A DNA stretch of 64,000 nucleotides from Azovibrio restrictus DSM 23866 (GCF_000429665.1 NZ_AUCH01000013.1:62001-126000); one strand, 5' to 3'. Positions 32,787-41,372 are shown, counted from the stretch's first letter. Program-made: numbers and translations. The notes: generated by a model from the letters alone, not told the origin.

Positions 32787-33419
32787 ATGAACAAGCAGAA
32801 ACGCAGCGAAATCTACACGCGCCTCAAGGCCGCCAACCCCGCCCCCACCACGGAGCTGGAATACGCCAGTCCCTTCCAGCTCCTGATCGCCGTGCTGCTC
32901 TCGGCCCAGGCCACCGACGTGGGGGTGAACAAGGCCACCCGCAAGCTCTTTCCCGTGGCACCCACCCCGGAAGCCATGCTGGCCCTGGGGGAAGAAGGGC
33001 TGATGGAGTACATCAAGACCATAGGCCTCTACAAGACCAAGGCGAAAAACACCATCGCCACCTGCCGCATCCTGCTGGAAAAGCACGGCGGCCAGGTGCC
33101 GGAGGCCCGGGAGGCCCTGGAAGCCCTGCCCGGCGTCGGCCGCAAGACCGCCAACGTGGTGCTCAACACGGCCTTCGGCCAGCCCACCATCGCCGTGGAC
33201 ACCCACATCTTCCGGGTCGCCAACCGTACCGGCCTGGCTCCCGGCAAGGATGTGCGCGAGGTGGAAGACAAGCTCACCCGCCACACCCCGGCGGAATTCC
33301 GTCAGGACGCCCACCACTGGCTGATCCTGCACGGGCGCTACCGCTGCAAGGCGAGAAAGCCCGAGTGCGGCACCTGTCCCATCTACGACCTGTGCGAATG
33401 GAAGGCCAAGGCCCCGTGA
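32787..33419 (+). CDS. nth: Endonuclease III (DNA glycosylase/AP lyase)
   Basis: The 210-residue enzyme removes oxidised pyrimidines. The helix-hairpin-helix LPGVGRKTANVVLN near 114-127 includes the catalytic Lys. The catalytic Asp lies in AVDTHIFRV. The C-terminal 4Fe-4S loop is C-x6-C-x2-C-x5-C (CKARKPECGTCPIYDLC). The length equals E. coli Nth. The downstream FIST-like gene overlaps its stop (GTGA), so it is co-expressed. Confidence 0.97.
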   Translation: MNKQKRSEIYTRLKAANPAPTTELEYASPFQLLIAVLLSAQATDVGVNKATRKLFPVAPTPEAMLALGEEGLMEYIKTIGLYKTKAKNTIATCRILLEKHGGQVPEAREALEALPGVGRKTANVVLNTAFGQPTIAVDTHIFRVANRTGLAPGKDVREVEDKLTRHTPAEFRQDAHHWLILHGRYRCKARKPECGTCPIYDLCEWKAKAP

Positions 33420-34435
33420 GCGCCGGGGCCGCCAGCGGTCTGGCCTGGGGCGATGCGCCCCTGCCCCAGCTGGCGGAAGCCGCCGTGCGTCAGGCCCTGG
33501 CACGGCTGCCGGCAGCCCGGGCCGCCGCCGTGCTGCTCTACCTGACCCCCGACTTTGCCCGGGAAGCCGGCGCCGCCCTGAAGGCGGCGGCCCGGGCCGC
33601 CAGCTGTCTGAACATCTGCGGCGGCCTGGCGGCCCATCCCTTCACCGAACGGGAAGCGGTCCTGGACCGCCCCGCCGCCGCCGCCCTGGTGCTGACTGCG
33701 CTGCCCTCCGGCCCCGAAGGGCCCAGGCTCACCTACAGCCACCGCCACCCGGCCAGCCCTCCGCACTGGCATGAGGCTCCCCGCTTCGGCCTGGAATGCG
33801 CCCCCGGCCCCCTCTGGTCCCAGGGCCGGCTGCAGGACGGCCACCAGGTGGACATGGCCCTGGGGGGCCTGGCCCAGGCCCGGGACATTTCCCACGGCCT
33901 CCAGTATCTGACCCCGCCCCTGGACATCACCGCCTGCGACGGGCTGCGCCTGCTCCAGGTGGGACACAGCCCGGCCCTGGAAAGCCTGCGCCGGGCCCTG
34001 CCCCCGGAGCTGCGGGAACGCCAGCCCCTGCATACCCTGTTCGCCCTGCCGCCAGGCGGCCCTGGGGAAGCCGTGGCGATCCTGGAAAGTCACGCCGATG
34101 GCAGCCTCACCCTGGCCGCCCCCCTGCCCCAGGGGAGCACCCTGTGCTGGGCGGCCCGCCAGCCCCTGGCGGCGGAGGCGGAACTGAACCGGCAGCTGGC
34201 AGACCTGGCCCGCCGGCAGCCGCGCCCCTGGTTCGGCCTCATGCACGCCTGTATCGGCCGGGGCCCCTGGTTCCATGGCGGCGAGGATGCAAACCGGGCC
34301 GCCTGGCACCGGCATTTCGGCGACCTGCCCCTGCTGGGCGCCTACGGGGACGGCCAGATCATCCCCTGCCCCCCGGGGGGCGCCCGACTCGTGCACAACA
34401 GTGTGCTCACCACCCTGTGCGGCCCCGCCGCCTGA
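33416..34435 (+). CDS. FIST-domain-like protein
   Basis: From a GTG at 33416 that overlaps the nth stop, the product has 339 residues. The C-terminal part has the FIST_C character: a cysteine region FGLMHACIGRGPWFHGGEDAN near 288-307, then LPLLGAYGDGQIIP and a final HNSVLTTLCGPA. FIST domains are proposed to bind small ligands such as amino acids in signal-transduction proteins, but this is not proven. No output domain is attached. It belongs to a run nth-FIST-DUF1841-FecR-like. An in-frame ATG at 33398 is an alternative start. Confidence 0.7.
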   Translation: MSAGAASGLAWGDAPLPQLAEAAVRQALARLPAARAAAVLLYLTPDFAREAGAALKAAARAASCLNICGGLAAHPFTEREAVLDRPAAAALVLTALPSGPEGPRLTYSHRHPASPPHWHEAPRFGLECAPGPLWSQGRLQDGHQVDMALGGLAQARDISHGLQYLTPPLDITACDGLRLLQVGHSPALESLRRALPPELRERQPLHTLFALPPGGPGEAVAILESHADGSLTLAAPLPQGSTLCWAARQPLAAEAELNRQLADLARRQPRPWFGLMHACIGRGPWFHGGEDANRAAWHRHFGDLPLLGAYGDGQIIPCPPGGARLVHNSVLTTLCGPAA

Positions 34436-34449
34436 CTCCGAGAAAGCCC

Positions 34450-34875
34450 ATGTTCACACCCTCCCGCGACGAAGTCCGCCGTTTCTTCTGCAGCGCCTGG
34501 AAAAAACACCAGGATCGGCTGCCCCTGGCCGGTGCCGAGGTGGCGGCCGCCGATGTGGCCGCCCGCCACCCGGAATACCATGCCCTGCTCGCCGACCCGG
34601 AAGGGGCCCTGCAGGGGGAATGGACTCCGGAAGGCGGCGCCATGAACCCCTTCCTGCATCTTTCCCTGCATCTGGCCGTCGCCGAACAGCTCTCCATCGA
34701 CCAGCCCCCGGGCATCCGCGCCGCCTTCGCCCGCCTGACCCAACGCCTGGAGCCCCACGCCGCCGAACATGTGCTGCTCGAATGCCTGGGAGAAGTCCTG
34801 TGGGAAGCCCAGCAGCGGGGCGGCATGCCCGACAGCGAGGGCTATCTGGATAAAATCCTCAGACACACCACCTGA
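34450..34875 (+). CDS. DUF1841 family protein
   Basis: This 141-residue protein begins MFTPSRDEVRRFFCSAWKKH and contains HPEYHALL and NPFLHLSLHLAVAEQLSIDQP, the hallmark segments of DUF1841, a family found mainly in beta- and gammaproteobacteria. Function is unknown. It has no membrane segment and is predicted helical with many His residues. It lies 14 nt after the FIST-like gene and 19 nt before the FecR-like gene. Confidence 0.85.
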   Translation: MFTPSRDEVRRFFCSAWKKHQDRLPLAGAEVAAADVAARHPEYHALLADPEGALQGEWTPEGGAMNPFLHLSLHLAVAEQLSIDQPPGIRAAFARLTQRLEPHAAEHVLLECLGEVLWEAQQRGGMPDSEGYLDKILRHTT

Positions 34876-34894
34876 CCCTCCCCCGGAGCCGCCC

Positions 34895-35590
34895 ATGTCC
34901 TCTCCCTCCCGCCCCGATTTCCGCCGCCGGCGCCTGCTGCGCTACGGAGCCCTGCCCCTGCTGGGCGGCGGCCTGAGCGGCATGATCCAGTCGGCCCTGG
35001 CCAATGGCACCCACCCGGTTCCCCCGGGCCTGCACCGGGTCCAGGGCCAGGTCCTGGTGAACGGCCAGCCGGCCCGGCCGGGCATGCTGATCCAGCCCCG
35101 GGACCGGATCGAAACCGGCCCGGGCAGCGAGGCCATCTACGTGGTGGGCCAGGATGCCTACCTGCAGCGCGCCAGCAGCAGCGTGGAAATCGGCGCCGGC
35201 AGCCAGGCTGGCGAGGTGGCCGCGAGCGGCCTGCGCCTCATCGCCGGCAAGCTGCTGTCGGTGTTCGGCCGGGGCCGGCAGCGCCTGGAAACCCCCACGG
35301 CCACCATCGGCATCCGCGGTACCGGCTGCTACATGGAAGCGGAACCGGAGCGGCTCTACATCTGCCTGTGCTACGGCGAGGCCGACTACATCCCCAGGGT
35401 GGCCCCGAGGCTGGCCCGCAGCCTGCGCACCACGCACCACGAAGAGCCGGTGTGGATTTCCGCCAGGGACAGGGAAAACCCCATCAGCCCGGCCCCGATG
35501 CTCAATCACACGGATGCGGAACTGGTGCTGTTGGAAAACCTGGTGGGGCGCTGGCCCCCCTTCTACGGCCAGGGCGGCCCGAGCTACTGA
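34895..35590 (+). CDS. Exported FecR-domain-like protein
   Basis: The 231-residue protein has an RRRRLLRYGALPLLGGGL N-terminus that could be a Tat or Sec signal. A FecR-type segment follows: GMLIQPRDRIETGPGSEAIYVVGQDAYLQ at about 51-79 (described in parts), then GKLLSVFGRG and TPTATIGIRGTGCYMEAE. Such FecR folds usually work in periplasmic signalling or surface-polymer binding. There is no cognate sigma factor next to it, so it is a stand-alone member. It ends the nth operon, before a strong palindromic terminator. Confidence 0.7.
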   Translation: MSSPSRPDFRRRRLLRYGALPLLGGGLSGMIQSALANGTHPVPPGLHRVQGQVLVNGQPARPGMLIQPRDRIETGPGSEAIYVVGQDAYLQRASSSVEIGAGSQAGEVAASGLRLIAGKLLSVFGRGRQRLETPTATIGIRGTGCYMEAEPERLYICLCYGEADYIPRVAPRLARSLRTTHHEEPVWISARDRENPISPAPMLNHTDAELVLLENLVGRWPPFYGQGGPSY

Positions 35591-35600
35591 ACCCCGGCAT

Positions 35601-35632
35601 GCAAAACGGCGGGCCTAGGCCCGCCGTTTTGC
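35601..35632. terminator. Bidirectional intrinsic terminator
   Basis: A perfect 32-bp palindrome (arms GCAAAACGGCGGGCCT) lies between the convergent FecR-like and MBL genes. It gives a G+C-rich stem flanked by AAAA on one side and TTTT on the other, so it should stop transcription from both directions. Confidence 0.92.
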
Positions 35633-35655
35633 TGTCCTGAACCGGGAAACCAGAA

Positions 35656-36438
35656 TCAGATCAGGCGATTGGGAATCTGGTAGTTGGCCGGGGTCATCAG
35701 GTCCACCCCGCATTCCAGCTGTTCCACCCAGTCGATGAAGTCCTTGACCGCCTTCTTGCCCACGAAGCGGCAACCGTGCTGGGGCACGATCTGCTCGATC
35801 TCCAGCTGGCGCACCATCTGGGCCCAGTAACGGCAGACCTTGCCACTGACGATGTAACGCTTGTGGAAGCCCATCATGTAGGGCACGTGGGAGGCGAAAT
35901 CGGTGATCGGGGTGGAGGCCTTGTCGTGGGACACCAGGGAGGTGCCCAGGTCACCGGAGAAGAGGATCTTGGCAACGGGGTCGTAGAACTGGAAATTGCC
36001 TTCGGCGTGCATGAAGTGGCCCGGCAGGGCGAGGATCTTGCACTGGCCCAGGGGAATCATGGCCCCCTCGTCGGGAATGCCGATGATGCGCTGGGAGACA
36101 TCCCGGCCGGTGGTGAAGTGCGGCACGAAACGGGTCCACAGGGCGGAGATCATGACCTTGCAGTTGGAGGCCACGAACCACTTGTTCACGGAAGCGATGA
36201 TGTCCGGGTCCGGATGGGAGGCCAGGATGTAGTCCAGGTCCTTGGACGAGAAATACTTCTGCATGTCCATCAGCAGACCCGTGTAGGTCATGTTGCCACC
36301 CGGGTCCACCAGGGCTCCGTGACCGCTGTCGGCGATCAGGAACTGATTGCACTGCACGGCCAGATCGGTCTTTTCATCCACCAGATCGTAAAAGGCGTGC
36401 ACCACATGGTTACCATCGTTGTAAAGCTCGACTGCCAT
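35656..36438 (-). CDS. MBL-fold diiron protein, ODP/flavodiiron-like
   Basis: The 260-residue protein starts at ATG 36438 after GGGGAAG; the upstream frame would need a TTG. It has the metallo-beta-lactamase fold without any flavodoxin or rubredoxin domain. Putative iron ligands are His75, Asp77 and Asp79 in ASHPDPD, His in LPGHFMHAEG, Asp in FSGDLGTS and His in VPQHGCRF. The first motif differs from both HxHxDH hydrolases and HxExDH flavodiiron proteins. Oxygen-binding diiron proteins (ODP), which bind O2 and signal to chemotaxis in spirochaetes, are the closest remembered group. O2 sensing or scavenging is therefore plausible. The gene is monocistronic or starts a unit alone. Confidence 0.75.
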   Translation of the reverse strand: MAVELYNDGNHVVHAFYDLVDEKTDLAVQCNQFLIADSGHGALVDPGGNMTYTGLLMDMQKYFSSKDLDYILASHPDPDIIASVNKWFVASNCKVMISALWTRFVPHFTTGRDVSQRIIGIPDEGAMIPLGQCKILALPGHFMHAEGNFQFYDPVAKILFSGDLGTSLVSHDKASTPITDFASHVPYMMGFHKRYIVSGKVCRYWAQMVRQLEIEQIVPQHGCRFVGKKAVKDFIDWVEQLECGVDLMTPANYQIPNRLI

Positions 36439-36500
36439 GATCTTCCCCAAATTTGGACGGCGTATTATCCATCAGGAATCGCTGCTTAGGTTGACGGGTA

Positions 36501-38288
36501 TCAACTTCCATCGTCCGCGGGCGGCGCCACCCGGACGATTTCCTCCAGGGAGGTGATGCCGGAAGCCACCTTGAGGGCCCCGGAAATGCGCAGGGGGCGC
36601 ATGCCCTCGCGACAGGCCTGATCCCGCACCCGGGCGGCGTCGGTCTCCTTGCCCACCAGCTTGCGCACCTCGGGGCTCATGAGCAGCAGCTCGTACACCC
36701 CCACCCGGCCGATGAAGCCCGTCATGCGGCATTCCAGGCAGCCCACCGGATGGTAGATCTGGGCCGGCTCGTTGGCCTTCCAGGGCAGCACCAGGTTGCG
36801 CCAGACCTGCCGGTCCACCTCGGTCATGGGGGCCGGCTTCTTGCAGTGGGGACAGAGGGTGCGCACCAGGCGCTGGGCCATCACCCCCAGCAGGGTGGCG
36901 TTGATCAGGTAGCCGGGCAGCCCCAGGTCCTGGAGCCGGGTGATGGCGGAGGCGGCATCGTTGGTGTGCAGGGTGGACAGCACCAGGTGCCCGGTCAGGG
37001 CGGCCTGGATGGCCATTTCCGCCGTTTCCAGGTCGCGGATTTCGCCCACCATGATGATGTCCGGGTCCTGGCGCATCAGGGCCCGCACCCCCTCGGCAAA
37101 ATTCATCTCCACCGCATGCTGGACCTGCACCTGGTTGAAGGAGGATTCCACCATTTCGATGGGGTCCTCGATGGTGCACACATTGACCTCGGGGGTGGCC
37201 AGCTGCTTCAGGGTCGAATAGAGGGTGGTGGTCTTGCCCGAGCCGGTGGGGCCGGTGACCAGGATGATGCCGTTGGGCCGGCCGGTCATCTGCCCCCAGC
37301 GGGACAGGTCATCCTCGGAAAACCCCAGCTGCTTGAAATCGCGCACCAGCACTTCCGGGTCGAAGATCCGCATCACCAGCTTCTCGCCGAAGGCCGTGGG
37401 CAGGGTGGACAGGCGCAGTTCCACCTCGTCCCCGTCGGGCATGCGGGTCTTGATCCGCCCGTCCTGGGGCCGGCGCTTCTCGATCACGTCCATGCGCGCC
37501 AGGAGCTTGATGCGGCTGGTCATGGCGGTCATCACCGCCATGGGGATCTGGTACACCTGATGCAGCACTCCGTCGATGCGGAAGCGCACGATGCCCACCT
37601 CGCGCCGGGGCTCGATGTGGATGTCCGAGGCGCGCTGGTCGAAGGCGTACTGCCAGAGCCAGTCCACGATGTGCACGATGTGCTGGTCATTGGCATCCAG
37701 CTGACGGTTGGTGCGGCCCAGCTCCACCAACTGCTCGAAGCTGGACAGGCCGCTGCTCTGCCCTCCCTTCTGGGCCGCCTTCTTGACCGACTTGGCCAGG
37801 TTGAAGAACTCCACCAGATAGCGGCTCACGTCGGCCGGATTGGCGAGCACCCGGCGCACCTTCTTCTTGAGGATGTGCTCCAGCTCCTTTTCCCATTCCC
37901 GCAGGAAGGGCTCCGAGGTGGCGATCACCACCTCGCGCAGGTCGATGCCGATGGGCAGGATGGCAAAGCGCCCCGCGTAGGCGCTGGAAACCACATCGGC
38001 CACCCCGGTGAAATCGATCTTGAGGGGGTCGATATGCTGGTAGGGCAGGCCCACCCTGCCTGCCAGCCATTCGGTCAGGTTTTCCAGGTTCAGGGGTTTG
38101 TGGGGCGCCGCCAGGGCACGCCATTTCTGCTCGGCCACCAGGATCAGGGGATGGGTGTTGCCCCCCTTCAACTGCCGCTCCGCCCGCAGGGCCTCCGCAT
38201 CGGGCTGGCTGACCATGCCGTCGGCCACCAGCCAGGTGAGGACTTCAGGAAGATTGAGTCGGTGTTCGTGGACGGGCAGCTCGGTCAT
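36501..38288 (-). CDS. GspE/PilB-family secretion ATPase, orphan
   Basis: From ATG 38288 the product has 595 residues. It has an N-terminal GspE domain, a long linker and a RecA-like ATPase domain with Walker A GPTGSGKTTT, an Asp-box (RASDIHIEPR), Walker B DIIMVGEIRDLETAEMA and the zinc tetracysteine motif CPHC ... CLEC. It would power type II secretion or type IV pilus assembly in the cytoplasm. No other gsp or pil gene lies in this window, so its machine must be elsewhere. Length and the first 100 residues resemble PilB/GspE paralogues with no obvious assignment. The gap 38289-38448 shows nothing notable. Confidence 0.9.
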   Translation of the reverse strand: MTELPVHEHRLNLPEVLTWLVADGMVSQPDAEALRAERQLKGGNTHPLILVAEQKWRALAAPHKPLNLENLTEWLAGRVGLPYQHIDPLKIDFTGVADVVSSAYAGRFAILPIGIDLREVVIATSEPFLREWEKELEHILKKKVRRVLANPADVSRYLVEFFNLAKSVKKAAQKGGQSSGLSSFEQLVELGRTNRQLDANDQHIVHIVDWLWQYAFDQRASDIHIEPRREVGIVRFRIDGVLHQVYQIPMAVMTAMTSRIKLLARMDVIEKRRPQDGRIKTRMPDGDEVELRLSTLPTAFGEKLVMRIFDPEVLVRDFKQLGFSEDDLSRWGQMTGRPNGIILVTGPTGSGKTTTLYSTLKQLATPEVNVCTIEDPIEMVESSFNQVQVQHAVEMNFAEGVRALMRQDPDIIMVGEIRDLETAEMAIQAALTGHLVLSTLHTNDAASAITRLQDLGLPGYLINATLLGVMAQRLVRTLCPHCKKPAPMTEVDRQVWRNLVLPWKANEPAQIYHPVGCLECRMTGFIGRVGVYELLLMSPEVRKLVGKETDAARVRDQACREGMRPLRISGALKVASGITSLEEIVRVAPPADDGS

Positions 38289-38448
38289 GGCAAAGGGCAA
38301 CAACGGATCAGAAAAGTTAAGGACTATAGCATCAAGCCCGGCAGCAACCTCGCCCCGACAGCGGCTCCGGACTCGCCTTGCGGGTAAAACCAGGTAAAGC
38401 CGGGAGCGGGGCGGGCAGCGGCAATCCGGGCCACGGGGGAGCCGCGGC

Positions 38449-38961
38449 TCAGCCCAGCAGACCCTGGCGCCAGCCCTCCAGCTTGGCCGCAAAAGCCAAG
38501 GTGTAGGCCGGACTGGAAGAAGGCAGCACCCGGGTCTCCAGCCCCAGGGCCGCCAGCCGGGGCGCGAACTTCGCCGCCGTGCGGCCATTGAAGCAGACCC
38601 GGCGCAGGGCCGGGGCCTGCCCCACCAGGGCCGCGAAGTCATTGGCTTCCCCGGCCCGGATGTCGGCATCCAGGGCCCCCGGGCGGACGCAGGCCTGGTA
38701 CACGTCCCAGATGCCGATGCCGTGGGCCAGCACCCGGGCCGTGCGCTCCGGGTAAGGCAGCGCCTGGAGGTCCTCCCCCCACAGGGCCCCCAGCAGGCGC
38801 CAGAAATGATTCTGCCGATGCCCGTAGTACTGCTGGGCGGCCAGGGAGGCCGGCGAGGGAAAGCTGCCCAGGATCAGGAGCCGGATGTGCCCCGCGAAGA
38901 TTGGCGCCAGACCACTCAGGCGCTGCGGCTCGGCGGAGGATGGATCGGGGATGGGACTCAT
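38449..38961 (-). CDS. Hypoxanthine-DNA glycosylase-like protein (UDG superfamily, family 6)
   Basis: The 170-residue protein from ATG 38961 contains LLILGSFPSPASLAAQQYYGH near 30-50 and RQNHFWRLL, then GIGIWDVYQACVRPGALD and a C-terminal SSSPAYTL. This is the pattern of the DNA-deoxyinosine glycosylase family (TIGR04274), which removes hypoxanthine from deaminated adenine. The usual C-terminal motif has Asn or His near SSSPA; here it is Tyr, so activity should be tested. The longer in-frame start at 39033 has no homology character. Confidence 0.82.
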   Translation of the reverse strand: MSPIPDPSSAEPQRLSGLAPIFAGHIRLLILGSFPSPASLAAQQYYGHRQNHFWRLLGALWGEDLQALPYPERTARVLAHGIGIWDVYQACVRPGALDADIRAGEANDFAALVGQAPALRRVCFNGRTAAKFAPRLAALGLETRVLPSSSPAYTLAFAAKLEGWRQGLLG

Positions 38962-39161
38962 GGGAAAAAATCCTGCCAGAGGGCCGCAGCCCTGTCCACC
39001 GACACGCCCAATGCCGGGGGGCCAGACAAGCACTGCAGCAGGCCAGGACGTCCGCTTCCCCCAGGCTTTCTACTACCAGCCCTGACTCCGGCGCACCCTT
39101 GCCCCTGCCTCTGCCGCCGCCCCATTCGTAAGAATTTGTAAATAACGAGCCCTTTTCCCGT

Positions 39162-39185
39162 TCTCAAACGACATGTCTATTGAGA
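39162..39185. promoter_or_regulatory. Candidate operator dyad in the divergent gap before the DUF4198-like gene
   Basis: The gap 38962-39306 separates divergent genes. It contains TCTCAA-NN-GACATGTC-NN-TTGAGA, where both the outer arms and the inner palindrome share one centre (39173.5). Twenty of 24 positions are symmetrical. It lies 122 bp upstream of the next start and just after an A+T-rich stretch (39124-39146) that may hold promoter elements. A Fur-family regulator is encoded 0.8 kb downstream, but the dyad is not a standard Fur box. Confidence 0.45.
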
Positions 39186-39306
39186 GCCCCGTGAGGGAGG
39201 CCGCTGCTCCCGGCCCCGGCCGGAGTTTGCCTTGCCCATCGGGTTGCCCCCTGTTTGCCTCCCGGACCTGCCGTCCTGCTGCTGTTCCACCTGAAAAGGA
39301 ATCCCC

Positions 39307-39927
39307 ATGCGCCGCACTGCCTTCCTGCCTGCCCTGCTCGCCTGCACCCTGCTCTGGAGTACGCCAGGCCGGGCCGATTACCTGTGGATAGACCCCGCCA
39401 CCAGCCCGCCCCGGGTCCTGGCCGGGGAACTGGAGCAGCCCCGCGGCAGCCTGGAGGGGCTCACCGCCCCCCGGGCCTATGACCTGAAGAACCGCGCCCT
39501 GGAAAGCAGCCCCCAGGGCAAGCACTTCGACCTGCCCGGCGACCACCAGGGGGACCTGCGTTTTTCCGCCCGCCAGGAACTGGAAGCCGGCGTGCTGCAG
39601 TATTTCCATGCCCGCAGCGGCCGCAACGAAACAGCAGCGGTGGCCGATCTGGAACTGGTGCCCGCCAGCCCCGGAGCCAGCACCTTCCGGCTGTTCTGGA
39701 AGGGCAAGCCGGTCAGCGCCGCCCAGGTCCAGGTGTGGACATCCCGGGGCTGGCGCCGGGTGCTGCGTCCCGCCCCGGACGGCAGCATCAGCCTGGACAC
39801 GCCGTTTCCCGGCCTCTACCTGCTCGAAGTCTCCGCCAAGGTGAATGGGGCGGTGGAGATCGATGGCAAACGCTATGCAGAAGTCCGCCACACCGCCACC
39901 CTGAGTTTCACGGTGGGGGAACCCTGA
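39307..39927 (+). CDS. Periplasmic DUF4198-like protein
   Basis: The 206-residue protein starts after AAAAGGA and has a signal peptide (about 1-23, ending GRA-DYLW). The DYLWIDP start of the mature protein, a central beta-rich region and the end EVRHTATLSFTVG fit the DUF4198 group, which includes periplasmic accessory proteins of metal uptake (NikM/CbiK-like). It is followed after 51 nt by a Fur-family gene, supporting a role in metal homeostasis. The metal is unknown. Confidence 0.6.
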   Translation: MRRTAFLPALLACTLLWSTPGRADYLWIDPATSPPRVLAGELEQPRGSLEGLTAPRAYDLKNRALESSPQGKHFDLPGDHQGDLRFSARQELEAGVLQYFHARSGRNETAAVADLELVPASPGASTFRLFWKGKPVSAAQVQVWTSRGWRRVLRPAPDGSISLDTPFPGLYLLEVSAKVNGAVEIDGKRYAEVRHTATLSFTVGEP

Positions 39928-39978
39928 GATGAGCGCCCCCGCCTCCGCCCCCTTACCCCTGTTCCACCGCCCCGGACC

Positions 39979-40449
39979 ATGCCGCACCTGACCGACACCC
40001 TGCACATCCGTCTGCAGCGTCTGCACCAGGCCGGGCTGCGCCCCACCCTGCAACGCCTGAGCGTCCTGGGCACCCTCGACACCCTGGGGCAGGACAGTTT
40101 TTCCGTGGAGCAGCTGTTCCAGACCCTGCGGCAGCACCAGCAGCCGATCAGCCTGACCACCGTGTACCGGGTTCTGCATGACTTCGAGACGGCGGGCTTC
40201 CTGACCCGCCAGTGGATGGACGGCCACCGGGCTTCCTACCTCTACCATCCCCGGAACGTGCCCGGGCTGGTGCTGCGCCTGGTCTGCCGCTGCTGCGGCC
40301 ACCAGGAGCGGGTGGACGACCCGGAGCTGCTGGAGCACCTGCGCCAGCAAGCCGCCCGCCGTGGCATGGAAGCCACCGGGGCCACCCTGCATGGGCTATG
40401 CCGGCACTGCAACAGCGCCACCGGGGAGCCAGGCCTCAAGCGGGCCTGA
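39979..40449 (+). CDS. Fur-family transcriptional regulator
   Basis: The 156-residue protein has the winged-helix region GLRPTLQRLSVLGTLD and SLTTVYRVLHDFETAGFL typical of Fur-family proteins, followed by a dimerisation domain with zinc cysteine pairs CRCC and CRHC. The HHxHxH metal-sensing cluster of Fur is not present: that position reads HRASYLYHP. This makes Zur, PerR or a divergent member possible. No ribosome-binding site is evident; a 20-codon frame from 39929 overlaps its start and may couple translation. It lies directly downstream of the periplasmic DUF4198-like gene. Confidence 0.85.
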   Translation: MPHLTDTLHIRLQRLHQAGLRPTLQRLSVLGTLDTLGQDSFSVEQLFQTLRQHQQPISLTTVYRVLHDFETAGFLTRQWMDGHRASYLYHPRNVPGLVLRLVCRCCGHQERVDDPELLEHLRQQAARRGMEATGATLHGLCRHCNSATGEPGLKRA

Positions 40450-40502
40450 GCCCGGGCAGGCGGGATGCGTTAAAGCCCGGAAGCCGCCTCAGCGCCTTGA
40501 AC

Positions 40503-41048
40503 TCAGTGCCTTGAAAACTGCCCGCTGCGCACCGTGATTTCCTGCCACAGACGGCGGAGATGGCGGCGCATCGCCCGCCGCTCCCCGGCCGTGAACAAGG
40601 GGTTGTAGCGCTGTCCTGCGGGAGTCAGCGCGGGCAGGTTGTTACCGTAGAACAACTTGTCGTAGGCAAGGCCCAGGGTTGCTTTCTCTTCCGGATCAGG
40701 AGCATCCATGGGAATCCCGATGGAGCGGGCCATGTCCTCCAGGGTGTTCCACCCGTTCAGCAAACATTCGCAGGTCCTGGTCGAGGAACTGCGCTCCGGT
40801 CGCAGGGCGGCCAGCATCCTGAACAAGCGGTCCAGGTCCAGGACTTCCGGCGTCGGCTCCGCCACCCGGCAGCCAAGCTTGACCGCCCCATCCAGCAGGG
40901 CCTCCAGGGTGGCCGCCCTCAGGAAGGATGAGGTCCCAGGCTGCAGCACATAGCGGTCCGGTGCGGCGCCGCCACTTTGCCAGAGCAGAAAATGCTCACG
41001 GCCACAGGCCCGCAGCAACACGACATAGCTCAAACTCTGCATGTTCAT
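40503..41048 (-). CDS. Hypothetical protein
   Basis: The 181-residue frame starts at ATG 41048 (ATG 41042 also possible; the TTG at 41051 is not needed). It is soluble, with a basic C-terminus (ERRAMRRHLRRLWQEITVR). The region TCECLLNGWNTLEDMARSIG and LAYDKLFYGNNLPALTP looks globular and codon use is normal. I recognise no family. It is convergent with the Fur-family gene and lies upstream of tRNA-Pro. The stretch 41052-41247 holds nothing I can identify. Confidence 0.55.
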   Translation of the reverse strand: MNMQSLSYVVLLRACGREHFLLWQSGGAAPDRYVLQPGTSSFLRAATLEALLDGAVKLGCRVAEPTPEVLDLDRLFRMLAALRPERSSSTRTCECLLNGWNTLEDMARSIGIPMDAPDPEEKATLGLAYDKLFYGNNLPALTPAGQRYNPLFTAGERRAMRRHLRRLWQEITVRSGQFSRH

Positions 41049-41247
41049 CAATCACTTAAGGCTCACCACACCCGGTGATGCTACTGCATCCGGGCTGCAG
41101 CGGGTCGCCCAGGGCCCAGGAATGAGCACTGCCCTTCCGCCGAAAAAGCCCGGTTTCGAGGCATTTCCCGATTTCCCCCGGAATTTCCTGATTTTTCATG
41201 GGCCTGCCGCGCCGGCCCGGCGTTTTTCCAGGCTTTTTCCGGACGAC

Positions 41248-41288
41248 AAAAAGCACTTAGGCCAACCCGAAGGTTGGCCTAAGTGCTT
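41248..41288 (-). terminator. Terminator downstream of tRNA-Pro
   Basis: A perfect 17-bp stem (arms AAGCACTTAGGCCAACC and its complement) with a 4-nt loop lies 8 nt from the tRNA 3' end. On the minus strand it is followed by TTTTTG, giving an intrinsic terminator with an unusually long stem. Confidence 0.9.
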
Positions 41289-41295
41289 GAATCAA

Positions 41296-41372
41296 TGGTC
41301 GGGGCGGCGGGATTCGAACTCGCGACCCCTTGCACCCCATGCAAGTGCGCTACCAGGCTGCGCCACGCCCCG
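41296..41372 (-). tRNA. tRNA-Pro (GGG)
   Basis: Read on the minus strand, the acceptor stem pairs CGGGGCG (5' end at 41372) with CGCCCCG. The anticodon stem CTTGC/GCAAG encloses the loop ATGGGGT with anticodon GGG. The T arm contains GTTCGAATC. The encoded discriminator A and CCA end lie at 41299-41296. Total length is 77 nt with CCA. Confidence 0.96.

Noticed and set aside
39929..39991. A 20-codon frame overlapping the start of the Fur-family gene
   Set aside because: It could couple translation, but the Pro/Ala composition looks random, so it is not listed as a gene.
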